Below are positions 41,745 through 49,870 of a DNA stretch of 64,000 nucleotides, in pieces. Both the position numbers and the translations under genes were made by a program. The stretch's first letter is position 1; each line of letters begins with the position of its first letter. A model generated the notes under the pieces. It was given only the letters and a program-made list of their open reading frames with translations, was not told the origin of the DNA and did no database searches. The stretch is from Flavobacterium dauae (GTDB taxonomy: Bacteria; Bacteroidota; Bacteroidia; Flavobacteriales; Flavobacteriaceae): the NCBI RefSeq assembly GCF_004151275.2, contig NZ_CP130821.1:1426001-1490000 (forward strand), written 5' to 3'.

Positions 41745-43169
41745 ATGAATACAAAATATTTCGACTTAATAAACCAAACATTTTACTTTCCACAAGAAGA
41801 GTTTACATTAAATAAAGACAATTTAATGTTCCATAATATCGATTTAATGAAATTGGTAGAACAATATGGAACACCTTTGAAATTTACCTATTTACCACAA
41901 ATTTCTAACAATATAAACAAGGCAAAAGGTTGGTTTAGACAAGCAATGGAAAAACATAAGTACGAAGGTAATTATTACTATTGTTACTGTACCAAAAGCT
42001 CTCATTTTGAATATGTTATGAACGAAGCTTTTAAGAACGATATCCATGTGGAAACGTCGTCGGCTTTTGATATTAATATTGTAGAGAATTTATTGGCGAA
42101 CGGTAAAATAAACAAAAAAACAACTGTAATTTGCAACGGTTTTAAACGCGATCAATATGTTGAAAATATTGCACGTTTGATAAACGGCGGACATAAAAAT
42201 ACCATTCCGATTATTGATAATTACGAAGAATTGGATTTGTTACAAGACAGTATTAAAGGAAAATTCCAAATAGGAATCCGTATTGCATCAGAAGAAGAAC
42301 CAAAATTCGAATTTTATACTTCGCGTTTAGGTATCGGTTACAAAAACATTGTACCTTTTTACAGAAAAACAGTTGCCGAAAACCCCAATGTAGAACTTAA
42401 AATGCTGCATTTCTTTATTAATACCGGTATTCGCGATACGGCGTATTATTGGAACGAATTGGGTAAATGTTTAAAAGTTTACACAAGTCTTAAAAAAGAA
42501 TGCCCAACATTAACCGGTTTAAATATTGGTGGCGGTTTCCCTATTAAAAACTCGTTGAATTTTGATTACGATTACGCGTATATGGTTGATGAAATTGTCA
42601 ATCAGATCAAAATGGCGTGTGAGGAAGCTGATGTAGATATGCCGAATATTTTTACAGAATTTGGATCATTTACAGTAGGAGAATCGGGTGGAGCAATCTA
42701 TAAAGTTTTGTATCAAAAGCAACAGAACGATCGCGAAAAATGGAATATGATCGATTCATCTTTCATTACAACATTGCCTGATACTTGGGCAATTAATAAA
42801 CGATTCATTATGTTGGCTGTAAACCGTTGGAACGAATCTTACGAACGTGTTCTTTTAGGTGGATTAACCTGTGATTCTGATGATTACTACAATTCAGAAC
42901 AAAACTGGAATGCTATTTATCTGCCTAAATTCAACAAAGAAAAACCATTGTATATTGGTTTCTTTAATACGGGAGCTTATCAGGAAACAATTGGCGGACA
43001 AGGTGGTATTCACCACTGTTTAATTCCGCAGCCAAAACATATTTTGATTGATCGTGACGAAAACGGAATTCTGGCAACCGAAGTTTTCTCGGAACAGCAA
43101 ACCGCTGACGATGTTTTAAAAATATTAGGATATTCAAATAATAAACAAACAAATAATAAAGAAAAATAA
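41745..43169 (+). CDS. speA: Biosynthetic arginine decarboxylase (alanine-racemase fold)
   Basis: A 474-residue PLP enzyme making agmatine from arginine, the first step of polyamine synthesis. It has the alanine-racemase/ODC barrel: the PLP lysine lies in YYYCYCTKSSHFEYVM (about residue 87), the phosphate loop in LNIGGGFPIKN (about 258-268) and the catalytic Cys region in LLGGLTCDSDDYY (about 367-379). It is shorter than enterobacterial SpeA and fits the Bacteroidota form. The deoxyhypusine-synthase homologue follows 7 bases later, so they form an operon; no agmatinase gene is present in the window. Arginine as substrate is inferred from family. Confidence 0.85.
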   Translation: MNTKYFDLINQTFYFPQEEFTLNKDNLMFHNIDLMKLVEQYGTPLKFTYLPQISNNINKAKGWFRQAMEKHKYEGNYYYCYCTKSSHFEYVMNEAFKNDIHVETSSAFDINIVENLLANGKINKKTTVICNGFKRDQYVENIARLINGGHKNTIPIIDNYEELDLLQDSIKGKFQIGIRIASEEEPKFEFYTSRLGIGYKNIVPFYRKTVAENPNVELKMLHFFINTGIRDTAYYWNELGKCLKVYTSLKKECPTLTGLNIGGGFPIKNSLNFDYDYAYMVDEIVNQIKMACEEADVDMPNIFTEFGSFTVGESGGAIYKVLYQKQQNDREKWNMIDSSFITTLPDTWAINKRFIMLAVNRWNESYERVLLGGLTCDSDDYYNSEQNWNAIYLPKFNKEKPLYIGFFNTGAYQETIGGQGGIHHCLIPQPKHILIDRDENGILATEVFSEQQTADDVLKILGYSNNKQTNNKEK

Positions 43170-43176
43170 TAGAATT

Positions 43177-44148
43177 ATGAAAGGACCAATTTCACAGTTT
43201 ATCGAACATAATTACCGTCATTTCAACGCAGCAGCTTTAGTTGATGCCGCAAAAGGTTACGAACAACATTTATTAGAAGGTGGTAAAATGCTTATTTCAT
43301 TAGGTGGCGCAATGTCAACCGCAGAATTAGGCGTTTCGTTGGCAGAAATGATTCGTCAGGATAAAGTACATATTATTTCGTGTACAGGTGCCAATTTAGA
43401 AGAAGATGTAATGAACTTGGTAGCGCATTCGCACTACAAAAGAATTCCGAACTGGAGAGATTTAACTCCGGAACAAGAACGCGAATTGTTAGATACACAT
43501 TTTAACCGTGTAACAGATACATGTATTCCCGAAGAAGAAGCATTCCGCCGTTTACAGCAACATTTAGAAGATGTTTGGCATGCTGCCGAAGCTAAAGGTG
43601 AGCGTTATTTACCACACGAATTTTTATATCAAGTGGTAAATTCTGGTGTATTGGAACAATATTATGAAATCGATCCAAAAGATTCTTGGATTGTTGAAGC
43701 AGCTAAGAAAAATTTACCGATTGTTTGTCCGGGTTGGGAAGATTCTACAACAGGAAACATCTTTGCATCAAACGTAATTAAAGGAAATTTACAAGCATCA
43801 ACTGTAAAATCGGGGATCGAATACATGATTTATTTAACCGAATGGTATCGTGCAAATTCATCAGGCAAAGGTGTAGGTTTCTTCCAGATTGCCGGTGGTA
43901 TTTCAGGCGATTTCCCAATTTGTGTGGTACCTATGATGTATCAAGATTTAGAGTGGGAAGATGTACCTTTCTGGTCGTATTTCTGTCAAATTTCCGATTC
44001 AACCACATCTTACGGGTCATATTCAGGTGCAGTTCCAAACGAGAAAATTACGTGGGGTAAATTAGATACCGATACACCTAAATTTATGATTGAATCTGAT
44101 GCTACAATTGTTGCACCGTTGGTATTTGCCTATATTTTAGGGCAGTAA
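43177..44148 (+). CDS. Deoxyhypusine synthase family protein (polyamine aminobutyl transferase)
   Basis: A 323-residue NAD-dependent enzyme of the deoxyhypusine synthase family. NAD-binding and active-site blocks are conserved: SLGGAMSTAELGVSLAEMI, HIISCTGANLEEDVMNL, GWEDSTTGN and the SYSGAVPNEKITWGKL block with the lysine that forms the covalent enamine intermediate (about residue 291). In eukaryotes the product modifies eIF5A, which bacteria lack; bacterial homologues transfer an aminobutyl group to a free amine, as in homospermidine synthase. Cotranscription with arginine decarboxylase supports a role in polyamine synthesis. The exact acceptor cannot be read from sequence. Confidence 0.88.
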   Translation: MKGPISQFIEHNYRHFNAAALVDAAKGYEQHLLEGGKMLISLGGAMSTAELGVSLAEMIRQDKVHIISCTGANLEEDVMNLVAHSHYKRIPNWRDLTPEQERELLDTHFNRVTDTCIPEEEAFRRLQQHLEDVWHAAEAKGERYLPHEFLYQVVNSGVLEQYYEIDPKDSWIVEAAKKNLPIVCPGWEDSTTGNIFASNVIKGNLQASTVKSGIEYMIYLTEWYRANSSGKGVGFFQIAGGISGDFPICVVPMMYQDLEWEDVPFWSYFCQISDSTTSYGSYSGAVPNEKITWGKLDTDTPKFMIESDATIVAPLVFAYILGQ

Positions 44149-44175
44149 AAAAAACTAAAAAAAAGTTTCAAATTA

Positions 44176-44208
44176 TTTGCATAATATTGTGCCGCTATTG
44201 TATTTTTG
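44176..44208 (+). promoter_or_regulatory. Candidate promoter of the acidic-tail protein gene
   Basis: TTTG (44176-44179), a 21-base spacer and TATTTTTG (44201-44208) fit the Bacteroidota pattern; the ATG is at 44231. Confidence 0.5.
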
Positions 44209-44230
44209 AAACACAATAACTACTGCAATA

Positions 44231-44671
44231 ATGAAGAGAATAATTGTTGATTACGCAAAATTAACAAACGAAATTTTAAGCTTGTTAGTCGAAAAATTTC
44301 CCGACGGATATGATGATACAGATGTCATTCAATTTACCAATGCCAAAGGCGAACTTATTGAAGCTGTTGAAGTTAGGACGGAAGACACCATTTATTTGGT
44401 AAAAGTAAGCACTAAGTTACAGGATAGAATTGAAAATTTTGAAGAAGAAGATATTTCTTCGGTTGATTCTATTAATGTGAAGGATTTGGATATTGACGAA
44501 GACGAAGAAGATGAAAAACCTAAAAAAACATCTAAAAAGAAGTCTGAAAAGAAAAAGAAAGCCAATGACGACGACGATGATTCAGATGACGACGACGACG
44601 ATTTTGACGACGACGACTTTGATGACGATGATTTTGACGACGACGAGGAAGATGACGACGATGACAAATAA
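44231..44671 (+). CDS. Conserved hypothetical protein with poly-Asp tail
   Basis: A 146-residue cytosolic protein. The first 75 residues form a compact alpha/beta domain (MKRIIVDYAKLTNEILSLLVEKFPDGYDD ... EAVEVRTEDTIYLVKVSTKL). A Lys-rich hinge (KKTSKKKSEKKKK, about 98-110) comes next, and about 35 residues of almost pure Asp with periodic Phe (DDDDFDDDDFDD) close the protein. The tail is coded by GAC/GAT repeats and could expand by slippage. Related flavobacterial proteins have sometimes been labelled DNA primase, which the sequence does not support. A charged disordered tail suggests binding of basic proteins, cations or polyamines. Confidence 0.75.
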   Translation: MKRIIVDYAKLTNEILSLLVEKFPDGYDDTDVIQFTNAKGELIEAVEVRTEDTIYLVKVSTKLQDRIENFEEEDISSVDSINVKDLDIDEDEEDEKPKKTSKKKSEKKKKANDDDDDSDDDDDDFDDDDFDDDDFDDDEEDDDDDK

Positions 44672-44676
44672 TAAAA

Positions 44677-44708
44677 AAAATCTAACTTTTAAAAAGTTAG
44701 ATTTTTTT
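44677..44708 (+). terminator. Rho-independent terminator
   Basis: AAAATCTAACTT and AAGTTAGATTTT form a long near-perfect palindrome with a T-run, 5 bases after the acidic-tail gene's stop. Confidence 0.85.
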
Positions 44709-44792
44709 ATGGAATCAACTCAGAAAAATCCCACCAAATAATAGCTAAAATAATTATAAAATAGTAATTTTACAGCCAAACAACACTTCGCT

Positions 44793-45341
44793 ATGAGTTC
44801 AAAAATACTATTAACTTCCAAAGAAGTTGATATCATCTTACATCGTTTAGCGTGCCAGTTAATAGAAAAACACAACAATTTTTCTAACACGGTATTAATA
44901 GGTATTCAGCCGCGTGGCAAATTTTTGGCAGAGCGTATTTCAACTATACTGAAAAACGAATACGGAATTTCATCAGTTGATTTAGGCTTTTTAGATATCA
45001 CTTTTTTCAGAGACGATTTCCGTAGAAACGATAAACCTTTAGAGGCAAATAAAACCCAGATTGATTTTTTGGTTGAAGATAAAAACGTGGTTTTTATAGA
45101 TGACGTATTGCATACAGGCAGAAGCATTCGAGCCGCTTTAACAGCAATTCAATCGTTTGGCAGACCAAATGAAATAGAATTATTGGTATTGATTGATAGA
45201 CGTTTCAGCAGACATTTACCAATTCAGCCCGATTATCGTGGTCGTCAGGTTGATGCCTTCAATAACGAAAAAGTGAAAGTTCAGTGGAAAAACGAAGATG
45301 CACCGGCAGACGAAGTTTATCTGATATCTAATCCTTCATAA
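44793..45341 (+). CDS. pyrR: PyrR: pyrimidine operon regulator / uracil phosphoribosyltransferase
   Basis: A 182-residue phosphoribosyltransferase-fold protein with the PRPP-binding motif VVFIDDVLHTGRSIRAAL (about 94-111), the GIQPRGKFLAERI entry loop and the RRFSRHLPIQPDYRGRQV end typical of PyrR. In other bacteria PyrR senses UMP and controls attenuation of pyr mRNA; in Bacteroidota it may serve mainly as uracil salvage enzyme or still regulate pyrB. pyrB follows 28 bases later, forming a pyrRB unit. I found no clear PyrR-binding hairpin in the leader upstream. Confidence 0.92.
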   Translation: MSSKILLTSKEVDIILHRLACQLIEKHNNFSNTVLIGIQPRGKFLAERISTILKNEYGISSVDLGFLDITFFRDDFRRNDKPLEANKTQIDFLVEDKNVVFIDDVLHTGRSIRAALTAIQSFGRPNEIELLVLIDRRFSRHLPIQPDYRGRQVDAFNNEKVKVQWKNEDAPADEVYLISNPS

Positions 45342-45369
45342 TTTAAAACAACACAACAGCAAATTCAAA

Positions 45370-46296
45370 ATGAAAGAATTAAGCGTTAACCATTTATTAG
45401 GTATTAAATACATCAACAAAAATGATATTGATTTAATTTTTGAAACAGCAGATCATTTCAAAGAAGTAATTAATCGCCCTATAAAAAAGGTTCCGTCGTT
45501 AAGAGATATAACAATTGCCAATATTTTCTTCGAGAACAGTACTCGAACCAAATTGTCTTTTGAGCTGGCTCAAAAAAGACTTTCAGCCGATGTGATCAGT
45601 TTCTCAGCCGCACAATCATCTGTTAAAAAAGGTGAAACGCTGATAGATACTGTTAATAACATCCTTTCAATGAAGGTTGATATGGTGGTAATGCGTCACA
45701 GCAACCCAGGTGCGGCTCATTTTTTGTCACGTAATGTAAAGGCAAGTATTGTAAATGCTGGCGATGGGGCACACGAACATCCTACACAAGCTTTATTGGA
45801 TAGTTTTTCAATTCGTGAGCGTTTAGGTGAAGTTGCAGGTAAAAAAGTTGTTATTGTGGGTGATGTTTTGCATTCGCGTGTAGCATTATCAAACATTTTT
45901 GCTTTGCAGATGCAGGGAGCCGAAGTAATGGTTTGCGGACCAAAAACATTGATTCCCCGTTACATTACCGATTTAGGCGTAAAATACGAACCAAATTTGC
46001 GTAAAGCTTTAGAATGGTGTGATGTAGCAAATATGCTGCGTGTACAAAACGAACGTTTAGATGTGAATTATTTCCCGTCAACTCGTGAATATGCACAACA
46101 ATATGGTGTAGATAAAGCACTGTTAGATTCTTTAAACAAAGAAATTGTGATTATGCATCCGGGACCAATTAATCGTGGTGTTGAAATTACGTCTGATGTT
46201 GCCGATTCGCAACAGTCTGTAATTTTAGATCAGGTAGAAAACGGTGTGGCAATACGTATGGCAGTTATTTATTTGCTTGCATCTAAAATAAAATAA
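45370..46296 (+). CDS. pyrB: Aspartate carbamoyltransferase catalytic subunit
   Basis: A 308-residue enzyme for the committed step of pyrimidine synthesis. Carbamoyl-phosphate loop FFENSTRTKLSFELA (about 54-68), HSNPGAAHFL, the aspartate-site HPTQALLDSFSIRE and the late HPGPINRGVEI motif are all present. Size and motifs fit the class that works without a regulatory PyrI chain, and no pyrI gene is adjacent. It is cotranscribed with pyrR. The next gene begins about 115 bases downstream. Confidence 0.94.
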   Translation: MKELSVNHLLGIKYINKNDIDLIFETADHFKEVINRPIKKVPSLRDITIANIFFENSTRTKLSFELAQKRLSADVISFSAAQSSVKKGETLIDTVNNILSMKVDMVVMRHSNPGAAHFLSRNVKASIVNAGDGAHEHPTQALLDSFSIRERLGEVAGKKVVIVGDVLHSRVALSNIFALQMQGAEVMVCGPKTLIPRYITDLGVKYEPNLRKALEWCDVANMLRVQNERLDVNYFPSTREYAQQYGVDKALLDSLNKEIVIMHPGPINRGVEITSDVADSQQSVILDQVENGVAIRMAVIYLLASKIK

Positions 46297-46411
46297 TTGT
46301 ATTTTTAAAAGAAAATATGAAATCGCCATTAACAAATTGTTTGTTGAAAACAAACACAAATAAAGATAAAGCGATTCCATTATGACCAATAAAAATATAA
46401 ATATCTACATA

Positions 46412-46738
46412 ATGAAAGTTAAAGAGAAAAATAACGTCATTGTTTTTAAGAAAGTAAGCGAAGAACTTTCTGATTTTGTCGAAAAAATTATAGATCAGCC
46501 AAACGTATTTAAAGATAAAAATATTATTATTGATTTAGAAGAGATTGCTTTACGACCATCACAAATCATTCCGTTTGAATCATTGGCTGCACTGCAAAAA
46601 AAACAAAAAAAATCGTTTGTAATTGTTGCCGATGTTGATTTCGATGAAATTTCCGAAGAAATCATTGTAGTACCAACCATTCAAGAAGGTTTTGATATTA
46701 TTGAAATGGAAGAAATTGAACGAGATTTAGGCTTTTAA
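46412..46738 (+). CDS. STAS-like domain protein
   Basis: A 108-residue protein; the ATG at 46412 (MKVKEKNNVIVFKK) is preferred to one ten codons upstream. The pattern of strands and helices (NIIIDLEEI, FESLAALQKKQKKSFVIVADVD, IIVVPTIQEGFDIIEMEEIERDLGF) follows a STAS/anti-sigma-antagonist-like fold. The usual phosphorylatable Ser/Thr after the central D-LS-type motif is not obvious, so it may not act in sigma control. It sits directly in front of rnz, 26 bases apart, an arrangement typical for flavobacteria. Function unknown. Confidence 0.75.
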   Translation: MKVKEKNNVIVFKKVSEELSDFVEKIIDQPNVFKDKNIIIDLEEIALRPSQIIPFESLAALQKKQKKSFVIVADVDFDEISEEIIVVPTIQEGFDIIEMEEIERDLGF

Positions 46739-46764
46739 ACCAATCTATTTGTTATTTAATGTAA

Positions 46765-47670
46765 ATGAAACTTAATATTTTAGGTTGCTATTCTGCAACA
46801 CCCCGTACCATTACCAACCCCACGTCGCAGGTTTTAGAAATCAACAATCAAATGTATTTGATCGATTGTGGTGAAGGAACTCAGGTACAGTTGCGAAAAC
46901 ATAAAATTAAATTTTCACGCATCAATCAAATTTTTATTTCACATTTACACGGCGATCATTTCTTTGGATTGATTGGCTTAATATCTACATTTTCTCTTTT
47001 AAATCGCCCGAATGACCTACATATTTACGGTCCAAAAGGCATCAAAGAAATCATACTTCTGCAAATAAAATTAAGTAAATCGTACACGAAATACAATTTG
47101 TTTTTTCACGAGCTGGAATCTACGAAATCAGAATTGATTTTTGAAGATGATAAAGTAGAAGTACACACCATTCCGTTAAAACACAGAATATATGCTAATG
47201 GGTTTTTGTTTAAAGAAAAGCCAGGGTTGCGTCGTATTAATATCAATGCCGCTCAAGAACAAAATATCAATGTTTGCTATTTTAATAAACTAAAGCAAGG
47301 CAGTGATTTACAACGTGAAGATGGTACCATTATTAAAAACGAAACCGTAACTTTTGATCCGTTGCCAACACAATCGTATGCTTTTTGTTCGGATACGGTT
47401 TACAACGAAGAAATTATTCCACTGATTAAAAATGTTGATGTGTTGTATCACGAAAGTACTTTTTTAGAACGAGATATTGAAAAGTGTATTCCAACCGGGC
47501 ATTCAACAGCCATTCAGGCAGCCACTATGGCAAAGAAAGCCAATGTTAAAAATCTGATTTTAGGACATTATTCCACAAGATACCCCGAAATTGAGTTGTT
47601 CCAAAAAGAAGCCGAAACGGTTTTTAAGCCGGTTCTTTTAGCAGATGATGGTAAAGTATTTAAATTTTAA
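46765..47670 (+). CDS. rnz: Ribonuclease Z
   Basis: A 301-residue metallo-beta-lactamase-fold endonuclease that trims the 3' trailer of tRNA precursors. Zinc motif ISHLHGDHFFGLIGL (about 58-72), the PxKHR-like PLKHRIYANGF element, FCSDTVYNEEI and HESTF, then TGHSTAIQAATMAKKANVKNLILGHYSTRY complete the metal sites. The flexible arm region lies at about 150-190. It shows full length and all ligands. pdxH begins 3 bases after its stop, so the two are cotranscribed. Confidence 0.94.
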   Translation: MKLNILGCYSATPRTITNPTSQVLEINNQMYLIDCGEGTQVQLRKHKIKFSRINQIFISHLHGDHFFGLIGLISTFSLLNRPNDLHIYGPKGIKEIILLQIKLSKSYTKYNLFFHELESTKSELIFEDDKVEVHTIPLKHRIYANGFLFKEKPGLRRININAAQEQNINVCYFNKLKQGSDLQREDGTIIKNETVTFDPLPTQSYAFCSDTVYNEEIIPLIKNVDVLYHESTFLERDIEKCIPTGHSTAIQAATMAKKANVKNLILGHYSTRYPEIELFQKEAETVFKPVLLADDGKVFKF

Positions 47671-47673
47671 GAA

Positions 47674-48318
47674 ATGAGTGATTTAAGTAATTATAGAAAA
47701 TCGTACGAAAAAAGTGAATTGTTAGAATCGATGATCGATGAAAACCCAATGATGCAATTTCAAAAATGGTTTTATGAAACCGAAGAATTTGGTGGAGTAG
47801 AAGAAGTAAATGCTATGACGGTTTCAACCATTGGTTTAGACGGATTTCCAAAATCGCGCGTTGTTTTATTAAAAAAATATGATGAATACGGATTTACTTT
47901 TGTAACCAACTATGATTCTGAAAAAGGAAAAGCTTTGTTACAAAATCCGCAAGTTTGCTTATCTTTTTTTTGGCCATCGGTAGAACGTCAGGTTATTATA
48001 AAGGGAATTGCAGAAAAACAAACCGAAGCTTATTCAGAAGGATATTTTCATTCTCGACCAAAAGGAAGTCAGCTTGGAACAGTTGTTTCTCCACAAAGCG
48101 AAGTTATTCCCAACAGAGAATTTCTTGATAAAAAATTAAAAGATTTAGAAAAACAATTTGAAAATAAAGAAGTTAACAAGCCAGAAAACTGGGGCGGTGT
48201 GTTGGTTAAACCAGTATCGATTGAATTTTGGCAAGGGCGTGCTAACAGATTACACGATCGTATAAGATACACATTTTCACCATCAGGCAATTGGATTATT
48301 GAACGTTTGGCACCATAA
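47674..48318 (+). CDS. pdxH: Pyridoxamine 5'-phosphate oxidase
   Basis: A 214-residue FMN enzyme that makes pyridoxal 5'-phosphate. Motifs: NAMTVSTIGLDGFPKSRVVLLKKYDEYGFTFVTNYDSEKG (FMN site), FFWPSVERQVIIKGIAEK, SRPKGSQLGTVVSPQSEVI and the C-terminal FWQGRANRLHDRIRY ... WIIERLAP that binds PLP. Complete. The vitamin B6 product is used by the PLP enzymes encoded in this window (arginine decarboxylase, cysteine desulfurase), though that is not evidence for coregulation. Confidence 0.94.
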   Translation: MSDLSNYRKSYEKSELLESMIDENPMMQFQKWFYETEEFGGVEEVNAMTVSTIGLDGFPKSRVVLLKKYDEYGFTFVTNYDSEKGKALLQNPQVCLSFFWPSVERQVIIKGIAEKQTEAYSEGYFHSRPKGSQLGTVVSPQSEVIPNREFLDKKLKDLEKQFENKEVNKPENWGGVLVKPVSIEFWQGRANRLHDRIRYTFSPSGNWIIERLAP

Positions 48319-48324
48319 TTTTTA

Positions 48325-48332
48325 TATCTTTG
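48325..48332 (+). promoter_or_regulatory. Candidate -7 box behind pdxH
   Basis: TATCTTTG matches TAnnTTTG. The expected start of transcription (about 48338) excludes the ATG at 48299 for the next gene and favours 48371. Confidence 0.5.
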
Positions 48333-48370
48333 TTTTTATGAATCTTAAATGCGGAAATAAAGCAACAGCT

Positions 48371-48712
48371 ATGAAGTGGTTTTTACAAACCCTGCTTATT
48401 GTGTTTGCTTTAATGCCGTGTACCGTAAAAAATACTTTTTTATCAAATAACAGTCTTCACAATGCAAAAACTTTAAATGCTGTAAAGTTAACAAATTCAG
48501 CATCTTTAAGCTGTTATGCAATTGCTTCTGAAGTTTCTCATAAAAGTGAGGCAAAGATTTTTAAAAACGTTTTAAATAACACTTTTACAGAACAGATTTT
48601 ATCTTTTGGTGCAAGTAAAATTATCTTTCAAAGTACAATCTTTACTTTTTTCTCTAATGCACCTCCTTTTTACATTTTGTATCAACGGTTAAAAGTTTGC
48701 CATATTATTTGA
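48371..48712 (+). CDS. Small conserved flavobacterial secreted protein next to DoxX
   Basis: A 113-residue protein beginning MKWFLQTLLIVFALMPCTVK, a signal-like hydrophobic start. The body is rich in Ser, Asn and Lys and carries one further Cys pair region (SLSCYAIAS). The C-terminus NAPPFYILYQRLKVCH resembles the PPxYILxxRLK end of small proteins I know only as conserved hypotheticals in flavobacteria. It stands 48 bases before a DoxX/DoxD-like membrane protein gene and could be its exported partner. Earlier ATGs at 48299 and 48338 exist; the -7 box argues for 48371. Confidence 0.55.
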   Translation: MKWFLQTLLIVFALMPCTVKNTFLSNNSLHNAKTLNAVKLTNSASLSCYAIASEVSHKSEAKIFKNVLNNTFTEQILSFGASKIIFQSTIFTFFSNAPPFYILYQRLKVCHII

Positions 48713-48760
48713 TTTTTTTTCTAAATCAAATAAATAATTTAACTTTTAATCATAGTATCA

Positions 48761-49771
48761 ATGGAAAATAAAACAGAACAATCAAATTATAAAATAGTTG
48801 GTTTCATTACTCTTGCTCTTCGTTTAGTGATTGGCTGGACGTACTTTTCGGCATTTTGGCGTCGATTAATTTTAGAAAACAAACTCATAGAAACAGAGGC
48901 AGGATATATAGGTGAAAAATTCAATCATTTTTTACCTAATGCGTTAGGAATTAAGCCTGTTATAGAATATTTAGTGTCAAACCCTGATCAATTATGGTGG
49001 GCAATGGTTATTTTTACCATTATTGAAGGAATTGTAGGCTTATTGCTAATGTTTGGTTTTTTTACCCGATTAATGAGTATTGGCGTTATAAGTTTGGCAA
49101 TGGGTATTTTATTAGGTTCGGGTTGGCTGGGAACCACTTGTTTAGATGAATGGCAAATAGGTGTGTTAGGCGTAGCTGGTGGATTGGTATTGTTTTTATC
49201 GGGAAGTGGTTATTTTTCGATAGACAATTATTTCATCGATAAAAAGTACCCTTTTACAATCAAAAAATCATATAAATGGCTTGCTTCCGGCAATTTAGAT
49301 TTTAAAAAATTAAAACATCCAATAGCCGTAGCCGCATTTTTAACGCTAGGGTTAACTTTGTTCACTAACCAGTACTTTCACGGTGGCGTGTATGGTACAC
49401 TACATAACAAATCGGTAAAACCTAAGTTAGAATTGTCAAATGCTTCTTTTAATGAAATGCTTCAGTTTGATGTGATGCGAGTGGAAGGAGCCGATGTTTA
49501 TGGTTCTTTTTTAATTGGAATTCAACTGTTAAATGATGGAAAAATTGTAAAAGAATGGAATCAGACCGATTTATCCAATTTTAATGAAAAACATATTAAA
49601 AATAAATATGTAGCAAAAATTAAACCAGGAGCCCACAGTTTAATGATCCCTTTAGGAGCAAAAGCAACAATAAGCTTGATTGTTGGTGACTTAACAAAAT
49701 TTAAAAATAAAAATTTAGAATTAAAGCTAATTGATATCAGTGGTGCCTCATGGAATATTAAGGTTCAATAA
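48761..49771 (+). CDS. DoxX/TQO small-subunit (DoxD-DoxA) family membrane protein
   Basis: A 336-residue protein. Residues about 10-165 form four membrane helices with RLVIGWTYFSAFWRRLI and a Gly-rich core, as in DoxD of thiosulfate:quinone oxidoreductase and the wider DoxX family. Another helix at about 188-205 leads to a periplasmic beta-rich domain (about 210-336, KPKLELSNASFNEML ... LVGDLTKFKN-like) similar to the DoxA part. In archaea these oxidise thiosulfate; in flavobacteria the substrate is unproven. Followed by a hairpin terminator. The small upstream gene is probably linked. Confidence 0.82.
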   Translation: MENKTEQSNYKIVGFITLALRLVIGWTYFSAFWRRLILENKLIETEAGYIGEKFNHFLPNALGIKPVIEYLVSNPDQLWWAMVIFTIIEGIVGLLLMFGFFTRLMSIGVISLAMGILLGSGWLGTTCLDEWQIGVLGVAGGLVLFLSGSGYFSIDNYFIDKKYPFTIKKSYKWLASGNLDFKKLKHPIAVAAFLTLGLTLFTNQYFHGGVYGTLHNKSVKPKLELSNASFNEMLQFDVMRVEGADVYGSFLIGIQLLNDGKIVKEWNQTDLSNFNEKHIKNKYVAKIKPGAHSLMIPLGAKATISLIVGDLTKFKNKNLELKLIDISGASWNIKVQ

Positions 49772-49776
49772 AATGA

Positions 49777-49801
49777 AGCTGTCTGAAAAGGCAGCTTTTT
49801 T
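49777..49801 (+). terminator. Rho-independent terminator
   Basis: AAGCTGTC / GGCAGCTT (one G-U pair) with a 6-base loop and a T-run, 5 bases after the DoxX-type gene. Confidence 0.75.
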
Positions 49802-49870
49802 AACATTCTTAATCTAAATTAATTATAAACTTGTATAAAAGAACGAAATTTGTATATTAAAATAATGATT

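Noticed and set aside
44392..44667. Serine-rich minus-strand open frame
   Set aside because: Complement of the same GAC repeat; low complexity only.
44493..44741. Thr/Met/Lys-rich open frame overlapping the poly-Asp protein
   Set aside because: It is the GAC/GAT repeat read in another frame; the repeat keeps several frames free of stops.
44709..44792. PyrR-binding attenuator before pyrR
   Set aside because: Only 84 bases remain after the preceding terminator and no antiterminator/terminator pair can be drawn.
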